The notes beneath the pieces are model-generated. The model made no database searches. It was not told where the DNA came from and saw only the letters and a program-made list of their open reading frames with translations. This document shows, piece after piece, positions 7,383-17,799 of a stretch of DNA of 64,000 nucleotides. The stretch is from Chitinophagaceae bacterium. Its GTDB lineage: Bacteria; Bacteroidota; Bacteroidia; Chitinophagales; Chitinophagaceae. A program made the translations under genes and the position numbers. The stretch covers positions 51,796 through 115,795 of the forward strand of contig CANFKC010000012.1 of the NCBI GenBank assembly GCA_947447265.1, in the 5' to 3' direction. Position 1 is the stretch's first letter; the number at the start of each line of letters is the position of its first letter.

Positions 7383-10300
7383 CGTAGTAATGTTATATTT
7401 CCTTTTAACAATTTGCTGGTACTGTCAATAAACGTTACGCTCAGCACATAACCATAGGCATCAACAGGTTGTGGCTGTCCTTTGTAAGAGCCATCCCAAC
7501 CAATTTCTTTACTTGTGGTTTCAAATATCAATTCGCCCCAACGGTTGTATATCTTCAGATCGAGCGATTTAATTGCAGCGCCCCTTACATAAAGTATATC
7601 GTTTTCTCCATCGCCATTCGGGCTAAAGCCGGTTGGCAGCCCAATAATTGGTACTACCTCTGCGGGTACTTCTCTACACGCCACTGACGGGCAGTTGCTG
7701 TTGTTGTATGCTGTAAGACAAACTCTGTAAGTGCCGGTTTTACTAAACTGGTGCACCGGATTTGTTTCAAGGCTTGATGTTGCATCTCCAAAATCCCATG
7801 AATAGCGGTTGGCATTTATTGATAGGTTGGTAAATTTCGTTGGCACGTTGGCCTCCGGCGTCACAGGAATAAACGAGAAATTAGCGGTAGGCCCTGCAAT
7901 AACTCTAATTATTCTGGTAAAAGTGTCCGAGCCGTTACATGCGGCAGGGTTGGCTACGATTACGGTAACTGTGTAAGTACCCACCGCGGCAAACGTATGG
8001 GTAGGGGTGCTTCCCGTAGAAGTAAAGCCATCACTGTAAGTCCAGGTTATCGTTGTAGCATTTTGAAAATCGACTGTCGGCGTAAACGGCGTCCCCAGGC
8101 AAAGGGAATCCGGAATAATAAAGGAACCGGAAACATTAAACCCATGTATTCGGACCGTCAATTTGAATGAATCAGGTGAATTACAAGCAGATGTATCTGT
8201 CATTACAAGTGTTACTACATAATAACCGGAATCAGAATAGTTATGAATTGGTGGATTGGGTCCCGAGTAGGTTGTTCCATCACCAAAATTCCAATCGAAG
8301 GTTGTATACGCTGTAATGCCAGTTGATGCGTTGGTAAATGTAACATTGTATGGTCCGCAACTATCATTCACAACGTAGGTAAAGCCAGGGTGAATAGCGC
8401 CAGTATCGACAACTATCACTAACTGCATGGTATCGTTAGTAACGAAGCACGCATTGCTGTTGGCCGCAGTAAGGGTAACCGTATAAACACCTGAGGCTGT
8501 AAAAATATGGGTAGGGGAGAAGGTGGTATCGATAACACTGCCATCGCCGTAATCCCAACGGAAACTCAGGCCGTTAAGCGTGTGGTTGGCAAAGTTAACA
8601 GTAAGCGGTGCGCAGCCACTGGTGCTTGGCCCTGCCACTATATGAATTTCAACCGGGCCAAGGTCGAAGGCTATTTTCAGGGCACCTTCGTTGCAATTGG
8701 TACTGGAGTCAACTTCGCTCCATGCGCCGGTTGTAGTAGGGTACGGACCTGTGCAAGGCGTAGAACCTGCAACAAACGGGCCACCGCAGCTTGCGCAAAT
8801 ACCCTGGTAAATAATACCATGTTTATCAAAGCGGCTTGTACCACCATCCACGTGCTCGCCATAGCCGGTAAATGTGCAGCTTCTGCCATAGTAAGTGGCA
8901 TACCTGAGCGTTGCAAGGTTGGCACCGAACACAATAAAGTAGAAGTCGCTACCGTCTGTTGTAGAATCCACGCAACCACTTGTATAAGGCATACCGGTGC
9001 AATCGCCGCTCGGTACACCGCTGATACCCAGGTTGCCGCCCCAGCCCGAAACATATACATTCGAGCAGGTATCAACCAGGAAGGCAACAGGTGAAATGTT
9101 AGAATGCGATGGCGCACCGGAACCAAAAACCGTCGAAACCAGGTTTGTAGTGAGGTTCCTGTCCATCTTCATGATGAACTGCGTAGAATTCGGATTGGAG
9201 TATACACCGCTGGTAACAGGGAAAGTACCTCCAATCGATTGCCCCATTACGTATACATCGTTAGTAGGGTATATCTGTATGCCATATACCTGATCAAGAC
9301 CAGATGTGCCGACATAAGTGCTTTTTTGAATCGCATAGGTTCCACTATTCAGGAACTTGGTGACGAATCCATCAGCGCCACCGCCCTGATAGGTCGTGTG
9401 TAACGCTCCGGCCGTGGTAGGGAAATTGGTACTCATAGTACCCCCTGCGGCATAAATATATTGCTGCAAACTATCGAATGCCAAAACATATGCGGCATCA
9501 GCCTGGTTACCACCCAGGTAAGTACTCCAGATCAGGCTACTGCAATTTGGGTTCAATTTGAATACCACACCATCCTGACTACCTGAAAGGGTAGTAGAGG
9601 TAGCAGTAGAAGTTGTTGGGAAATTCGTTGACATTGTGCAACCGGCAACATAGATGTTTCTTGAATTATCTACCTGCACCTCGCTACGGGCGTCATCGCC
9701 ATAATTGTATTTTAATTCACCATAATAATATTCTGTAGAGTCGTAGTTCACGCAATCGTTACCAGTGCCACCCAAATAGGTAGAGCCCATTAGGGCAGTG
9801 CCGGTTGGATTTAAAGAAGTAACCACAACATCCCAACCACCATGGTTGGTGCTTTGATAAGCGGTACTGGAAACAGGATAATTAGTGGAAAGCGTTCTGC
9901 CCGCTATAACAAGGTTACCAGCTCCATCAACAATCATACTATGCGGATGTTCATTTTGTGCACCGCCGATGTAGGTAGCATATATTCTGGATGTACCAAG
10001 CGGATTGTATTTAATAATGGATATATCAGCAGCGTAGGCCAATACCAGACCTCCTGCTATGGTAGTAGTTCCACCACCCCAATACGTTTGAAATGCGCCC
10101 GTTGAGACAGGGAAATGCTCGGAAAACGAATTTACATTCACCAGGCCACCGGCATAAAAATTACCCGCATTATCGTAAGTGGCAGTGTAGCCCCAGTTAT
10201 CAGCAGTGGAACCGGTAAGTGTGCTGAATACTACTGTAGGGTCAATGATAAGCATTTTACTGTGGTCATAATCATTGGGGAATTCAAAAGTGAGGTGATT

Positions 10301-10954
10301 GTCCTTTAGCCTGTATTCACACGCTACTTCTTTCTTTTCGTCGTTAATGTATTGATAAACATAGGGTTTAGATTCCCTCACTTCGCCTACTGATGTGTTT
10401 ATCAACAGTTCTCCTTTCTTAATCCTGATACCGTCTTGTCCTTCAAATTTCAGCTTTAACTGGTTAACGTCAGCACCCGGTTTTACCATGAACTCATAGA
10501 CCATGCTTCCTTTTTCTGAAGAAACATGCATGTCGATATCTTTATAAACATTGCTATAATCCAGACCATAGTAAGGATGGATACCTGATTTCCATTTGGT
10601 GCTGTCATTTCCCAGAAAGTAGTTGTAATAAACTGTTTGTGGTTTTTGTCCGGTAATTACGGCATCATTAGCTCCTTCAAAACTCACCTTGTATATGTGA
10701 AATTTTAGCAGCGGGCTTTCTTTCGTCTGACCATGATGGAAAGAATCCAACCTCACGTAATTTTTCTTGTCTTGCAGAATGAAACGGAAGCCATCTTTTT
10801 CCAGCAATATATCGCCACCCTTTGTCTCAGCTCTGTAAAGAAACCAATCGCCCCACTGACCTTGATTCTCTACAAATTCAATAGGGGACTGAGCAAGTAC
10901 TTTTTGCGTTAAAAGCAAAAAAGTACAATAGAGAAGTATATATCTTATTTTCAT
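7379..10954 (-). CDS. Giant surface protein with SBBP-type propeller, PKD repeats and type B (CHU_C) sorting domain
   Basis: A 1191-residue secreted protein. The signal peptide ends at VLAQ. Residues about 25-235 form the N-terminal domain common to SBBP proteins (FVENQGQWGDWFLYRAET). About 236-745 hold beta-propeller-like repeats with phrases such as NLVIAGRTLSTNYPVSS and NIYVAGCTMSTNFPTTS. Four PKD-like domains follow (about 755-1085; DYGDGS, NFGDGT, DFGDAT), then a C-terminal GLPTGFSPNGDGENDILYVRG...YNRWGELIF domain, the type B T9SS signal. It is probably exported by T9SS and displayed on the cell surface as an adhesin or gliding-related protein. It is cotranscribed with the overlapping PorP/SprF gene. 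Confidence 0.92.
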   Translation of the reverse strand: MKIRYILLYCTFLLLTQKVLAQSPIEFVENQGQWGDWFLYRAETKGGDILLEKDGFRFILQDKKNYVRLDSFHHGQTKESPLLKFHIYKVSFEGANDAVITGQKPQTVYYNYFLGNDSTKWKSGIHPYYGLDYSNVYKDIDMHVSSEKGSMVYEFMVKPGADVNQLKLKFEGQDGIRIKKGELLINTSVGEVRESKPYVYQYINDEKKEVACEYRLKDNHLTFEFPNDYDHSKMLIIDPTVVFSTLTGSTADNWGYTATYDNAGNFYAGGLVNVNSFSEHFPVSTGAFQTYWGGGTTTIAGGLVLAYAADISIIKYNPLGTSRIYATYIGGAQNEHPHSMIVDGAGNLVIAGRTLSTNYPVSSTAYQSTNHGGWDVVVTSLNPTGTALMGSTYLGGTGNDCVNYDSTEYYYGELKYNYGDDARSEVQVDNSRNIYVAGCTMSTNFPTTSTATSTTLSGSQDGVVFKLNPNCSSLIWSTYLGGNQADAAYVLAFDSLQQYIYAAGGTMSTNFPTTAGALHTTYQGGGADGFVTKFLNSGTYAIQKSTYVGTSGLDQVYGIQIYPTNDVYVMGQSIGGTFPVTSGVYSNPNSTQFIMKMDRNLTTNLVSTVFGSGAPSHSNISPVAFLVDTCSNVYVSGWGGNLGISGVPSGDCTGMPYTSGCVDSTTDGSDFYFIVFGANLATLRYATYYGRSCTFTGYGEHVDGGTSRFDKHGIIYQGICASCGGPFVAGSTPCTGPYPTTTGAWSEVDSSTNCNEGALKIAFDLGPVEIHIVAGPSTSGCAPLTVNFANHTLNGLSFRWDYGDGSVIDTTFSPTHIFTASGVYTVTLTAANSNACFVTNDTMQLVIVVDTGAIHPGFTYVVNDSCGPYNVTFTNASTGITAYTTFDWNFGDGTTYSGPNPPIHNYSDSGYYVVTLVMTDTSACNSPDSFKLTVRIHGFNVSGSFIIPDSLCLGTPFTPTVDFQNATTITWTYSDGFTSTGSTPTHTFAAVGTYTVTVIVANPAACNGSDTFTRIIRVIAGPTANFSFIPVTPEANVPTKFTNLSINANRYSWDFGDATSSLETNPVHQFSKTGTYRVCLTAYNNSNCPSVACREVPAEVVPIIGLPTGFSPNGDGENDILYVRGAAIKSLDLKIYNRWGELIFETTSKEIGWDGSYKGQPQPVDAYGYVLSVTFIDSTSKLLKGNITLLR

Positions 10955-11137
10955 CGTCAGTAAGTGCTAATATTCTGAAAGTAAATGTAAGAAATTTCTT
11001 ATCAATAGACAGAAATAATTTGGAAAGTGTGTGGCCGCCTTCCCTATTATTTACAGTTGATTAATAAAAAATACCCTGATATTTATCCCTGTGATAAATG
11101 AGCCCAACGATCGTATTTAAAATTCTCGGTTGACTAG

Positions 11138-11611
11138 CTAATTTACCATTTTATCAGCGCAGCAGCTACTCGCGAATGCATCGGGTTTTGCTTTGAAAGC
11201 ATAACCCATCCCTAATATGTAACCCATGGCCTCGCGGAGCGCTTCATTACTTTTGAATTGGGGGTTTGTATTGATATCGGCGTGAACTTCCATATCAACA
11301 TTGTATTCGTTGAACAGGTCGCAAAGTTCATATGCAATCTCAATGCTATGCGAAACTTCTACAAGCATCCGTTCCTTTATGGAATTTGGCTGAATTGTAG
11401 TTTCAGTGCTGATAAACATAAACCCACCCCGTTTTTCCCGAAGAAAAACAATTACAGTGGCAAATTCAGTTTCTCCGTGCTTTACCTGCGAATCGGTCCC
11501 GATGCATACCTTTAATTTGTAACCAGCGGTAGTTTCCCTTACAATGGTTTCTTCAACAGCGTTTTTAATAGAGGTTTTAAGTGGCTCTCCGCTAAATTTT
11601 CTCCAAAGCAT
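11138..11611 (-). CDS. YkuK-family ribonuclease H-like protein (DUF458)
   Basis: A 157-residue cytoplasmic protein with CIGTDSQVKHGETEFATVIVFLRE at the first strand pair. The later segment VDMEVHADINTNPQFKSNEALREAMGYILGMGYAFKAKPDAFASS is the family signature. The acidic residues D39 and D113 fall where an RNase H-like fold places metal ligands. The biochemical role of the family is not well known. The gene stands alone, divergent from the large Ig-repeat gene. Length is normal for the family. Confidence 0.85.
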   Translation of the reverse strand: MLWRKFSGEPLKTSIKNAVEETIVRETTAGYKLKVCIGTDSQVKHGETEFATVIVFLREKRGGFMFISTETTIQPNSIKERMLVEVSHSIEIAYELCDLFNEYNVDMEVHADINTNPQFKSNEALREAMGYILGMGYAFKAKPDAFASSCCADKMVN

Positions 11612-11939
11612 TTGAATTACAGTTTAGTTATATTAAAGTTAGGGATAAATCAGGTTGATTAAATTACCCTCGATATTAATAAAATGTAAAATGCACAGGT
11701 TATCAACAAATGATGACATTTGTATGTACATCGATGTTCTGTGAAATGTTTTTTAACCCTTAGGGATATTTCAAAATAATACTTGTGTTTTAAATTTTAT
11801 GTATGTTCAATTTCTGATGTTGAGGAGCACATTTTTTCCGTTATATCGATTTTTTCAAATACTATTCTATATCTTTAATGCCAGATTTACAATCCCTATT
11901 CCAGTAACCAATTCACTCGAAACGATTAACCAGTTTTAT

Positions 11940-14900
11940 ATGAGAAAATCACTTTTACTATTACCTGTCATACTGATGGGGCTCTATTACACACTTTCCA
12001 GTAACAGCGGCGGCGCATCGGCAGGCAGCAGTATTAATGGTACAGGTGCTGTTGGCGGCGGCGGCTGCGGTGGTTGCCATGGCTCCTCTGCCACATCAAG
12101 TACTTCTATTACTATTACGCTTGACTCAGCGGGAGTCCCTGTTACCCACTATGTTGCAGGTCAAACCTATAACATTACGGTAACGGGCACGCAGACTTCG
12201 GGTTCCTTTACCCTGCCAAATTTCGGTTTCCAACTTTGTGCGGTAGCATCTAGTGGCTCGGGCTCTAGTTCGGCTACTAATATTGGCACACTTGCAAGCA
12301 GCGGTTTACCTACAGGTTGTGTTAACCGTGCTATCGGTTCGCTAAGGATAATTGAACAAAATACGAGGTTGAGTCCGGTGAGTGGCACCGGTGGCTCTGG
12401 TACCGTGTATCGGGAGTCAATCGCATGGACTGCGCCTTCCACAGGTTCGGGAGCAGCGAAATTTTATAGCGTTATCAATGCCATTAATAATAACGGATCT
12501 TCTGATGCTGGTGACAAGTGGAACCTGACCAATGTAACCGTTACGGAAGAAAATGCACCTGTTACGGGTACACTCACTGTTTGTACCGGCGCTACAACTA
12601 CGCTATCATGCGCTACTACTGGTGGCACCTGGTCGAGCGGTGCTACTGGTACTGCAACAGTTACATCTTCAGGTGTTGTTACCGGTGTAGCAGCAGGTAC
12701 GGTGCCTATATCCTATAGTACTTCACTTGGCGTAAGTATTGTTACTGTTACCGTAATTGCTACGCCAACCGCAGGCACTATAAGTGGTCCTCTGTCGGTT
12801 TGTGAAGGCGCAACAGCAACGTTAACTTCATCAGGTACCGGTGGCGGATCGTGGAGTTCGGGCGCAACAACCATTGCCACGGTAAATCCTACTTCTGGTG
12901 TGGTAACAGGACTCAGCGCGGGTGCAGCACGTATTACATATACAGTTACCAATGCCTGCGGCACTGCAAGTACCAGCAGAAATATTACTGTAAACCCACT
13001 GCCACATCCGGGGCATATGACCGGAGGAACATCGGTTTGCCTGGGTTCAACACTTGCCTTATCAGATACCCCTTCAGGTGGCACATGGAATAGTTCGGTA
13101 ACTTCTGTGGCGTCAATAACATCAGGCGGTGTCGTTACCGGTGCGGCAGTTGGTACTACTTTGATCAGCTATACACTTACAAATTCATGCGGCTCTGCTA
13201 CCGATACACAAAGAGTTACTGTTTTGCCGCTACCTAGTGCAGGTGCCATTGTAGGTACCAGTACCGTTTGTACGGGGGCAACAACCACCCTTACCGATGG
13301 TGGCGCATCTGGCGCAGGAACCTGGAGCAGTTCTTCTACTTCGATCGCAACCATTAATTCAACAGGAACGGTTACCGGAGTTAGTGGCGGTACAGCAACT
13401 ATTAGTTATTCCGTTACCTCTGCATCGTGCGGCACAGCGGTTGCTACCTATACTTTAACAGTTAATACCACACCGAGCGTTGGGCCTATCGTTGGGCCGT
13501 CTACTTTGTGTACAGGCACAAGTTATTCTTTTACCGATACATCGGCAGGCGGTACGTGGAGTTCAAGCTTCGGCTCGGTTGCATCGGTTACATCAGGTGG
13601 CAGCGTTACCGGGGTTACAGCCGGCATCGCAACAATATCTTACATAATAACATCTGCTACCTGCGGCAATGATACTGCGATCCTTGGGGTTACAGTTACC
13701 TCTTCGCCAAGTGCAGGTACCATTCTTGGTCCGGGTTCAGTTTGTGTTGGTTCATCTATACATTTATCAGATGCCACAACAGGTGGGACCTGGAGTAGTA
13801 GTGCAACTGGAGTTGCAACAGTAAATGCTTCGGGCGATGTAGTCGGTATATCAACCGGCACTGCAGTAATCAGCTATAATGTAACCTCGTCATGCGGTAC
13901 TGCTGTAACTACCCAAAACGTCACGGTTATTAACGTACCATCTCCTGGCACTATTTCAGGTCCATCTACAGTTTGCGAAGGTGCAACTATCAGCCTTACC
14001 GATACAGCGAGCGGCGGCAGCTGGACCACCAGTTCCTCTACAAACGCTTCAGTAAGCGCATCGGGTATTGTTACAGGCGTTGCAGCAGGTAGTGCTACGA
14101 TATCTTATACGGTAGCTAACGTTTGCGGTATCGCCAGCGCTTCGCATGCGGTTACCGTAAATCCGGCACCGGTGGCTGGCACTATTTCAGGACCAACATC
14201 TTTGTGCTCAGGCGCAACTATAACCTTGAGCTCGTCAGTATCCGGCGGTGCATGGACCAGCAGCAGCACGAGCATTGCTTCTGTAAATGGCACAACCGGC
14301 GATGTTTTCGGCGTAGGCACAGGCATAGCTACAATTTCATATACAGTAAGCAACAGTTGCGGAGCTGCAAGAGCTACTTATACTGATACAGTAAATACCT
14401 TACCATCAAGCGGCACAATTTCAGGTCCCGGAACGGTATGTGAGGGTGCAACAATTTCTCTTTCTCCATCAGTAACTGGAGGTACATGGGGTACTACAAC
14501 ACCATCTATCTGTACTGTTGATGGATCGGGTAATGTTACCGGTATTGCTGGTGGCGCTGGTGTAATAAAATATACCGTTACTAATGGCTGCGGTTCAACA
14601 AATGCGGTACATAATGTTACGGTGAGTCCGCTACCGGTTGCGGGTACAATTTCCGGTGCTTCAGGCACCTGTGTTGGGTCGTCCATCAGCTTGTCTGTTT
14701 CTGGAACTGGTGGCACGTGGTCGAGTGGTACTGCCTCTGTAGCTACCGTTGATGCGTCAGGTACCGTTACAGGATTATCAGTTGGTTCCAGCGTTATTTC
14801 CTACACCGTAACAAATGGTTGCGGCTCTGTTTCTGCAACACATACAGTTAGTGTTGGTGCGGTCGCTGTTTCAGGTACTATTACCGGTGCATCCACCGTT

Positions 14901-17696
14901 TGTGAAGCTGCAACGACAGTGTACACGGAAAGCGTATCGGGTGGTGTTTGGTCAACAGATGCTGCTTCGGTAGCTTCAATTGATGCATCAGGCACAGTTT
15001 ACGGTGTTAGCGCAGGTACTGCACATATCACTTATACTGTAACAACCGGTTGTAATACCGCATCTACATTCCAAACTATTACAGTTGACCCTTTACCTAC
15101 AACAGGAACACTTTCTGGTAGCACAACATTTTGTGAAGCTTCTACAATTACCATTACGCCAACGCTTGCAGGCGGCACTTGGAGCAGTAGTGCAACAGGT
15201 GTAGCGACAGTAAATACATCGGGAGTTGTTACCGGCGTTAGCGGCGGAACTGCTACAATATCTTATTCGTTTACCAATTCCTGCGGAACAGCTGCTGCTA
15301 CCCATGCAGTAACAGTAACGCCACTACCAGATGCGGGAACTTTATCTGGTCCATCGTCTATCTGCACAGGCTCAAGCGTTGCGATGGGTTATACCGTAAT
15401 GTTCGGTACCTGGAGTTCAAGTGCAGTTTCCGTTGCAAGTGTTGATGCGACAGGTAACGTTTACGGTGTTTCTGTTGGTTCGGCAGTAATTTCTTATACA
15501 CTTACCAATGCTTGCGGCACCGCAACTTCAACATTCAACATTTCTGTAAGCCTTACCGCTTCAGCAGGTACTATTACCGGACCAACCACAGTTTGCGCAG
15601 GTTCTACGATTGCGTTGAGCGATGCGACTACCGGTGGTACCTGGAGCAGTTCAGCATCTGGAGTTGCTACTGTTGATGCGTCTGGTAATGTTGGCGGCGT
15701 TAGCGGCGGCAGTGCTACCATCAGCTACACCGTTACTACAGTGTGTGGTACTGCGGTAGCTACTTACTCTATGACAGTTATACCAACGCCATCTGCGGGA
15801 ACGATAACTGGTTCATCTACAGTATGTACAGGCTCAACAACTACATTAACTGATGCAGCTGGCGGTGGTGCATGGAGCACTTCTTCAGCCTCTGTTGCCT
15901 CTATTAATGCAACCGGTGTGGTGACCGGTGTAACCAGCGGCTCAGCTACCATAACCTATACTGTTTCTAATGCATGTGGTTCCGTTTCGGCTACTTTCCC
16001 GATTACTGTTATCACTACGCCGACTACACCATCTGCTATTACAGGTTCTTCAACAGTTTGTGCTGGTGCAACCACTACGCTCAGTTCTTCTACAACGGGT
16101 GGTTCATGGACCACTGCTAACGCAGCTATCGCTTCAGTTGATGCGTCGGGTAATGTTACGGGTGTTGCGGGTGGTACCACTACCATTACTTATACTATTG
16201 CCAATTCATGCGGTTCGGCATTTACTACTGCGTCTATGACGGTGAATACTTCACCAACTTTGGCTGCTATTACCGGACCAACTTCAGTATGCGTTGGTTC
16301 AACAATTTCTTTAAGTGATGCAACTGCCGGTGGTTCATGGAGCAGCAGCTCAAGCGCTACTGCAACAATAGATGCTGCTGGTAACGTAACCGGTGTTTCG
16401 GGTGGTACCGTAAATATTACGTATTCGCTTTCAACAGCATGCGGAACTGCTGCAAGGTTGTATGCAGTTACCGTTAATACAATTCCTTCAGCTGGTACAA
16501 TTTCTGGCCCTGCAAGCGTTTGCCCTGGTGCGACTATAACGTTAACTGATGGCGTTTCAGGTGGTTCATGGAGCAGCAGTGCGAGCTCTTTGGCTACAAT
16601 AAGTACATCGGGTGTTGTTACAGGTGTCGCTACCGGAACTGCAACTGTCAGCTATGCTGTAAGTGGCGTTTGCGGAACCGGCTATGCTACCTATACTTTA
16701 ACTATTAACTCATTACCTGTTGTTGGTCCTATAGTTGGCGCTTCAACGCTTTGCGAAGGTGCAACAACTACATTAACTGATACTACATCAGGTGGCGTAT
16801 GGAGCAGCAGTGCGTCAGCGGTGGCTACTGTGAATTCAGCTGGTGTTGTTACGGGTCTTACAGGTGCAACAGTAAATATTATATACTCGGTTACCAATGT
16901 TTGTGGTACTGCATCTGCCGCTCATCTTATGACTATCAATCCGTTGCCGACAACCGGCATAATTACGGGTGCAAGCGCAATATGTGTCGGAACCAGCACA
17001 ACTCTTACTGCTTCTGTTACTGGCGGCACCTGGAGTGTAAGTAATACGAATGCAAGTATTGTATTTACTTCGACCAATGCGGTGGTTCACGGCTTGGTTG
17101 CAGGTCTGGACACTGTTTATCATACACTCACCAATAGTTGCGGCTCACGATCTGCCAGCCTGGTTATGTCAATTGACGGACGTTTATCAGCAACAGGTAT
17201 TACAGGTCCTTCTTCACTTTGCGAAACCGATAGTGTACAGTTGACTGTTACTGTACCAGGCGGCACATGGAGCAGTACTAATGCACATGCTACTGTTTCC
17301 GCTACTGGCTTTGTAAACCCTGTTACCCCTGGTATGGATACAATAGTTTATACCGTTACTAACGCATGCGGAACAGCTTCTGCAAAATTGCCTATCAATA
17401 TTCTTGCATCGGGCAACTGTAATGTTGGCGTTGTTACTGTTGCAAAAGAAGCGACAAATGTTTCAGTTTATCCAAATCCATCAAATGGTACCTTTACTGT
17501 AGTTATTCCTGCCACTGGTAGTGATGCAACGGTTACGATTGTTGATGTATTGGGTAAAGTGGTTGAAACAAGAGTTGTCACAAATGCTAACGGTTCTTCT
17601 TCCGTGTTCAACCTGACTGGTGTTGCAGCCGGAAGCTACCTTATCAGGATCAATTCAGGATCTGAAACGTTTAAGGAAACGGTTGTTGTTTATTAA
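11940..17696 (+). CDS. 1918-residue secreted protein with 21 Ig-like (Big_2) repeats and type A T9SS sorting tail
   Basis: The start chosen is MRKSLLLLPVILMGLYYTLSS, a signal peptide; the frame is open 47 codons further upstream but without a plausible leader. The N-terminal domain (about 30-200) has GCGGCHG, a CXXCH motif, followed by YVAGQTYNITVTG, as in the choice-of-anchor/reelin-like domain of Bacteroidota secreted proteins. Residues about 207-1820 are 21 tandem repeats of about 70-75 residues. Each opens with a VCxG-type strand and ends in CGxA, so most repeats carry a cysteine pair. The last 80 residues (VSVYPNPSNGTFTVVI...GSYLIRINSGSETFKETVVVY) are a type A sorting domain. It is probably a surface adhesin or stalk-like protein. 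Confidence 0.93.
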   Translation: MRKSLLLLPVILMGLYYTLSSNSGGASAGSSINGTGAVGGGGCGGCHGSSATSSTSITITLDSAGVPVTHYVAGQTYNITVTGTQTSGSFTLPNFGFQLCAVASSGSGSSSATNIGTLASSGLPTGCVNRAIGSLRIIEQNTRLSPVSGTGGSGTVYRESIAWTAPSTGSGAAKFYSVINAINNNGSSDAGDKWNLTNVTVTEENAPVTGTLTVCTGATTTLSCATTGGTWSSGATGTATVTSSGVVTGVAAGTVPISYSTSLGVSIVTVTVIATPTAGTISGPLSVCEGATATLTSSGTGGGSWSSGATTIATVNPTSGVVTGLSAGAARITYTVTNACGTASTSRNITVNPLPHPGHMTGGTSVCLGSTLALSDTPSGGTWNSSVTSVASITSGGVVTGAAVGTTLISYTLTNSCGSATDTQRVTVLPLPSAGAIVGTSTVCTGATTTLTDGGASGAGTWSSSSTSIATINSTGTVTGVSGGTATISYSVTSASCGTAVATYTLTVNTTPSVGPIVGPSTLCTGTSYSFTDTSAGGTWSSSFGSVASVTSGGSVTGVTAGIATISYIITSATCGNDTAILGVTVTSSPSAGTILGPGSVCVGSSIHLSDATTGGTWSSSATGVATVNASGDVVGISTGTAVISYNVTSSCGTAVTTQNVTVINVPSPGTISGPSTVCEGATISLTDTASGGSWTTSSSTNASVSASGIVTGVAAGSATISYTVANVCGIASASHAVTVNPAPVAGTISGPTSLCSGATITLSSSVSGGAWTSSSTSIASVNGTTGDVFGVGTGIATISYTVSNSCGAARATYTDTVNTLPSSGTISGPGTVCEGATISLSPSVTGGTWGTTTPSICTVDGSGNVTGIAGGAGVIKYTVTNGCGSTNAVHNVTVSPLPVAGTISGASGTCVGSSISLSVSGTGGTWSSGTASVATVDASGTVTGLSVGSSVISYTVTNGCGSVSATHTVSVGAVAVSGTITGASTVCEAATTVYTESVSGGVWSTDAASVASIDASGTVYGVSAGTAHITYTVTTGCNTASTFQTITVDPLPTTGTLSGSTTFCEASTITITPTLAGGTWSSSATGVATVNTSGVVTGVSGGTATISYSFTNSCGTAAATHAVTVTPLPDAGTLSGPSSICTGSSVAMGYTVMFGTWSSSAVSVASVDATGNVYGVSVGSAVISYTLTNACGTATSTFNISVSLTASAGTITGPTTVCAGSTIALSDATTGGTWSSSASGVATVDASGNVGGVSGGSATISYTVTTVCGTAVATYSMTVIPTPSAGTITGSSTVCTGSTTTLTDAAGGGAWSTSSASVASINATGVVTGVTSGSATITYTVSNACGSVSATFPITVITTPTTPSAITGSSTVCAGATTTLSSSTTGGSWTTANAAIASVDASGNVTGVAGGTTTITYTIANSCGSAFTTASMTVNTSPTLAAITGPTSVCVGSTISLSDATAGGSWSSSSSATATIDAAGNVTGVSGGTVNITYSLSTACGTAARLYAVTVNTIPSAGTISGPASVCPGATITLTDGVSGGSWSSSASSLATISTSGVVTGVATGTATVSYAVSGVCGTGYATYTLTINSLPVVGPIVGASTLCEGATTTLTDTTSGGVWSSSASAVATVNSAGVVTGLTGATVNIIYSVTNVCGTASAAHLMTINPLPTTGIITGASAICVGTSTTLTASVTGGTWSVSNTNASIVFTSTNAVVHGLVAGLDTVYHTLTNSCGSRSASLVMSIDGRLSATGITGPSSLCETDSVQLTVTVPGGTWSSTNAHATVSATGFVNPVTPGMDTIVYTVTNACGTASAKLPINILASGNCNVGVVTVAKEATNVSVYPNPSNGTFTVVIPATGSDATVTIVDVLGKVVETRVVTNANGSSSVFNLTGVAAGSYLIRINSGSETFKETVVVY
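12560..17405 (+). repeat. 21 tandem Ig-like coding repeats
   Basis: The unit is about 216-230 bases. Each copy has a G(T/P)I(S/T)G-x3-VCxG opening, a central GGxWSSS...VAxVxxxGxVxGV block and a SYTVTxxCGxA end. I counted 21 openings by eye. The copies differ clearly at the DNA level, so the array is not a recent expansion, though some neighbours share longer runs. Confidence 0.88.
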
Positions 17697-17721
17697 TTGA
17701 AATAGTCTTTAAAATATAACG

Positions 17722-17757
17722 GGTGATTTTGCTAACGCAGAGTCACCCATTTTTATT
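17722..17757 (+). terminator. Rho-independent terminator after the Ig-repeat gene
   Basis: GGGTGA at 17722-17727 pairs with TCACCC at 17744-17749 across a 16-base loop that can pair further, followed by ATTTTTATTT. It lies 26 bases after the stop codon. Confidence 0.75.
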
Positions 17758-17799
17758 TATGCATTTTCTGTAACTTAGGTTTTACAAAAAACAACGTTT

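Noticed and set aside
11799..11939. Longer N terminus for the Ig-repeat protein
   Set aside because: The 47 extra codons give no signal peptide, and the MRKSLLLLPVIL start gives a clear one.
12167..17244. Many long frames on both strands inside the Ig-repeat gene
   Set aside because: They are shadows of the repetitive Thr/Ser/Gly-rich coding sequence, repeating with the same period.
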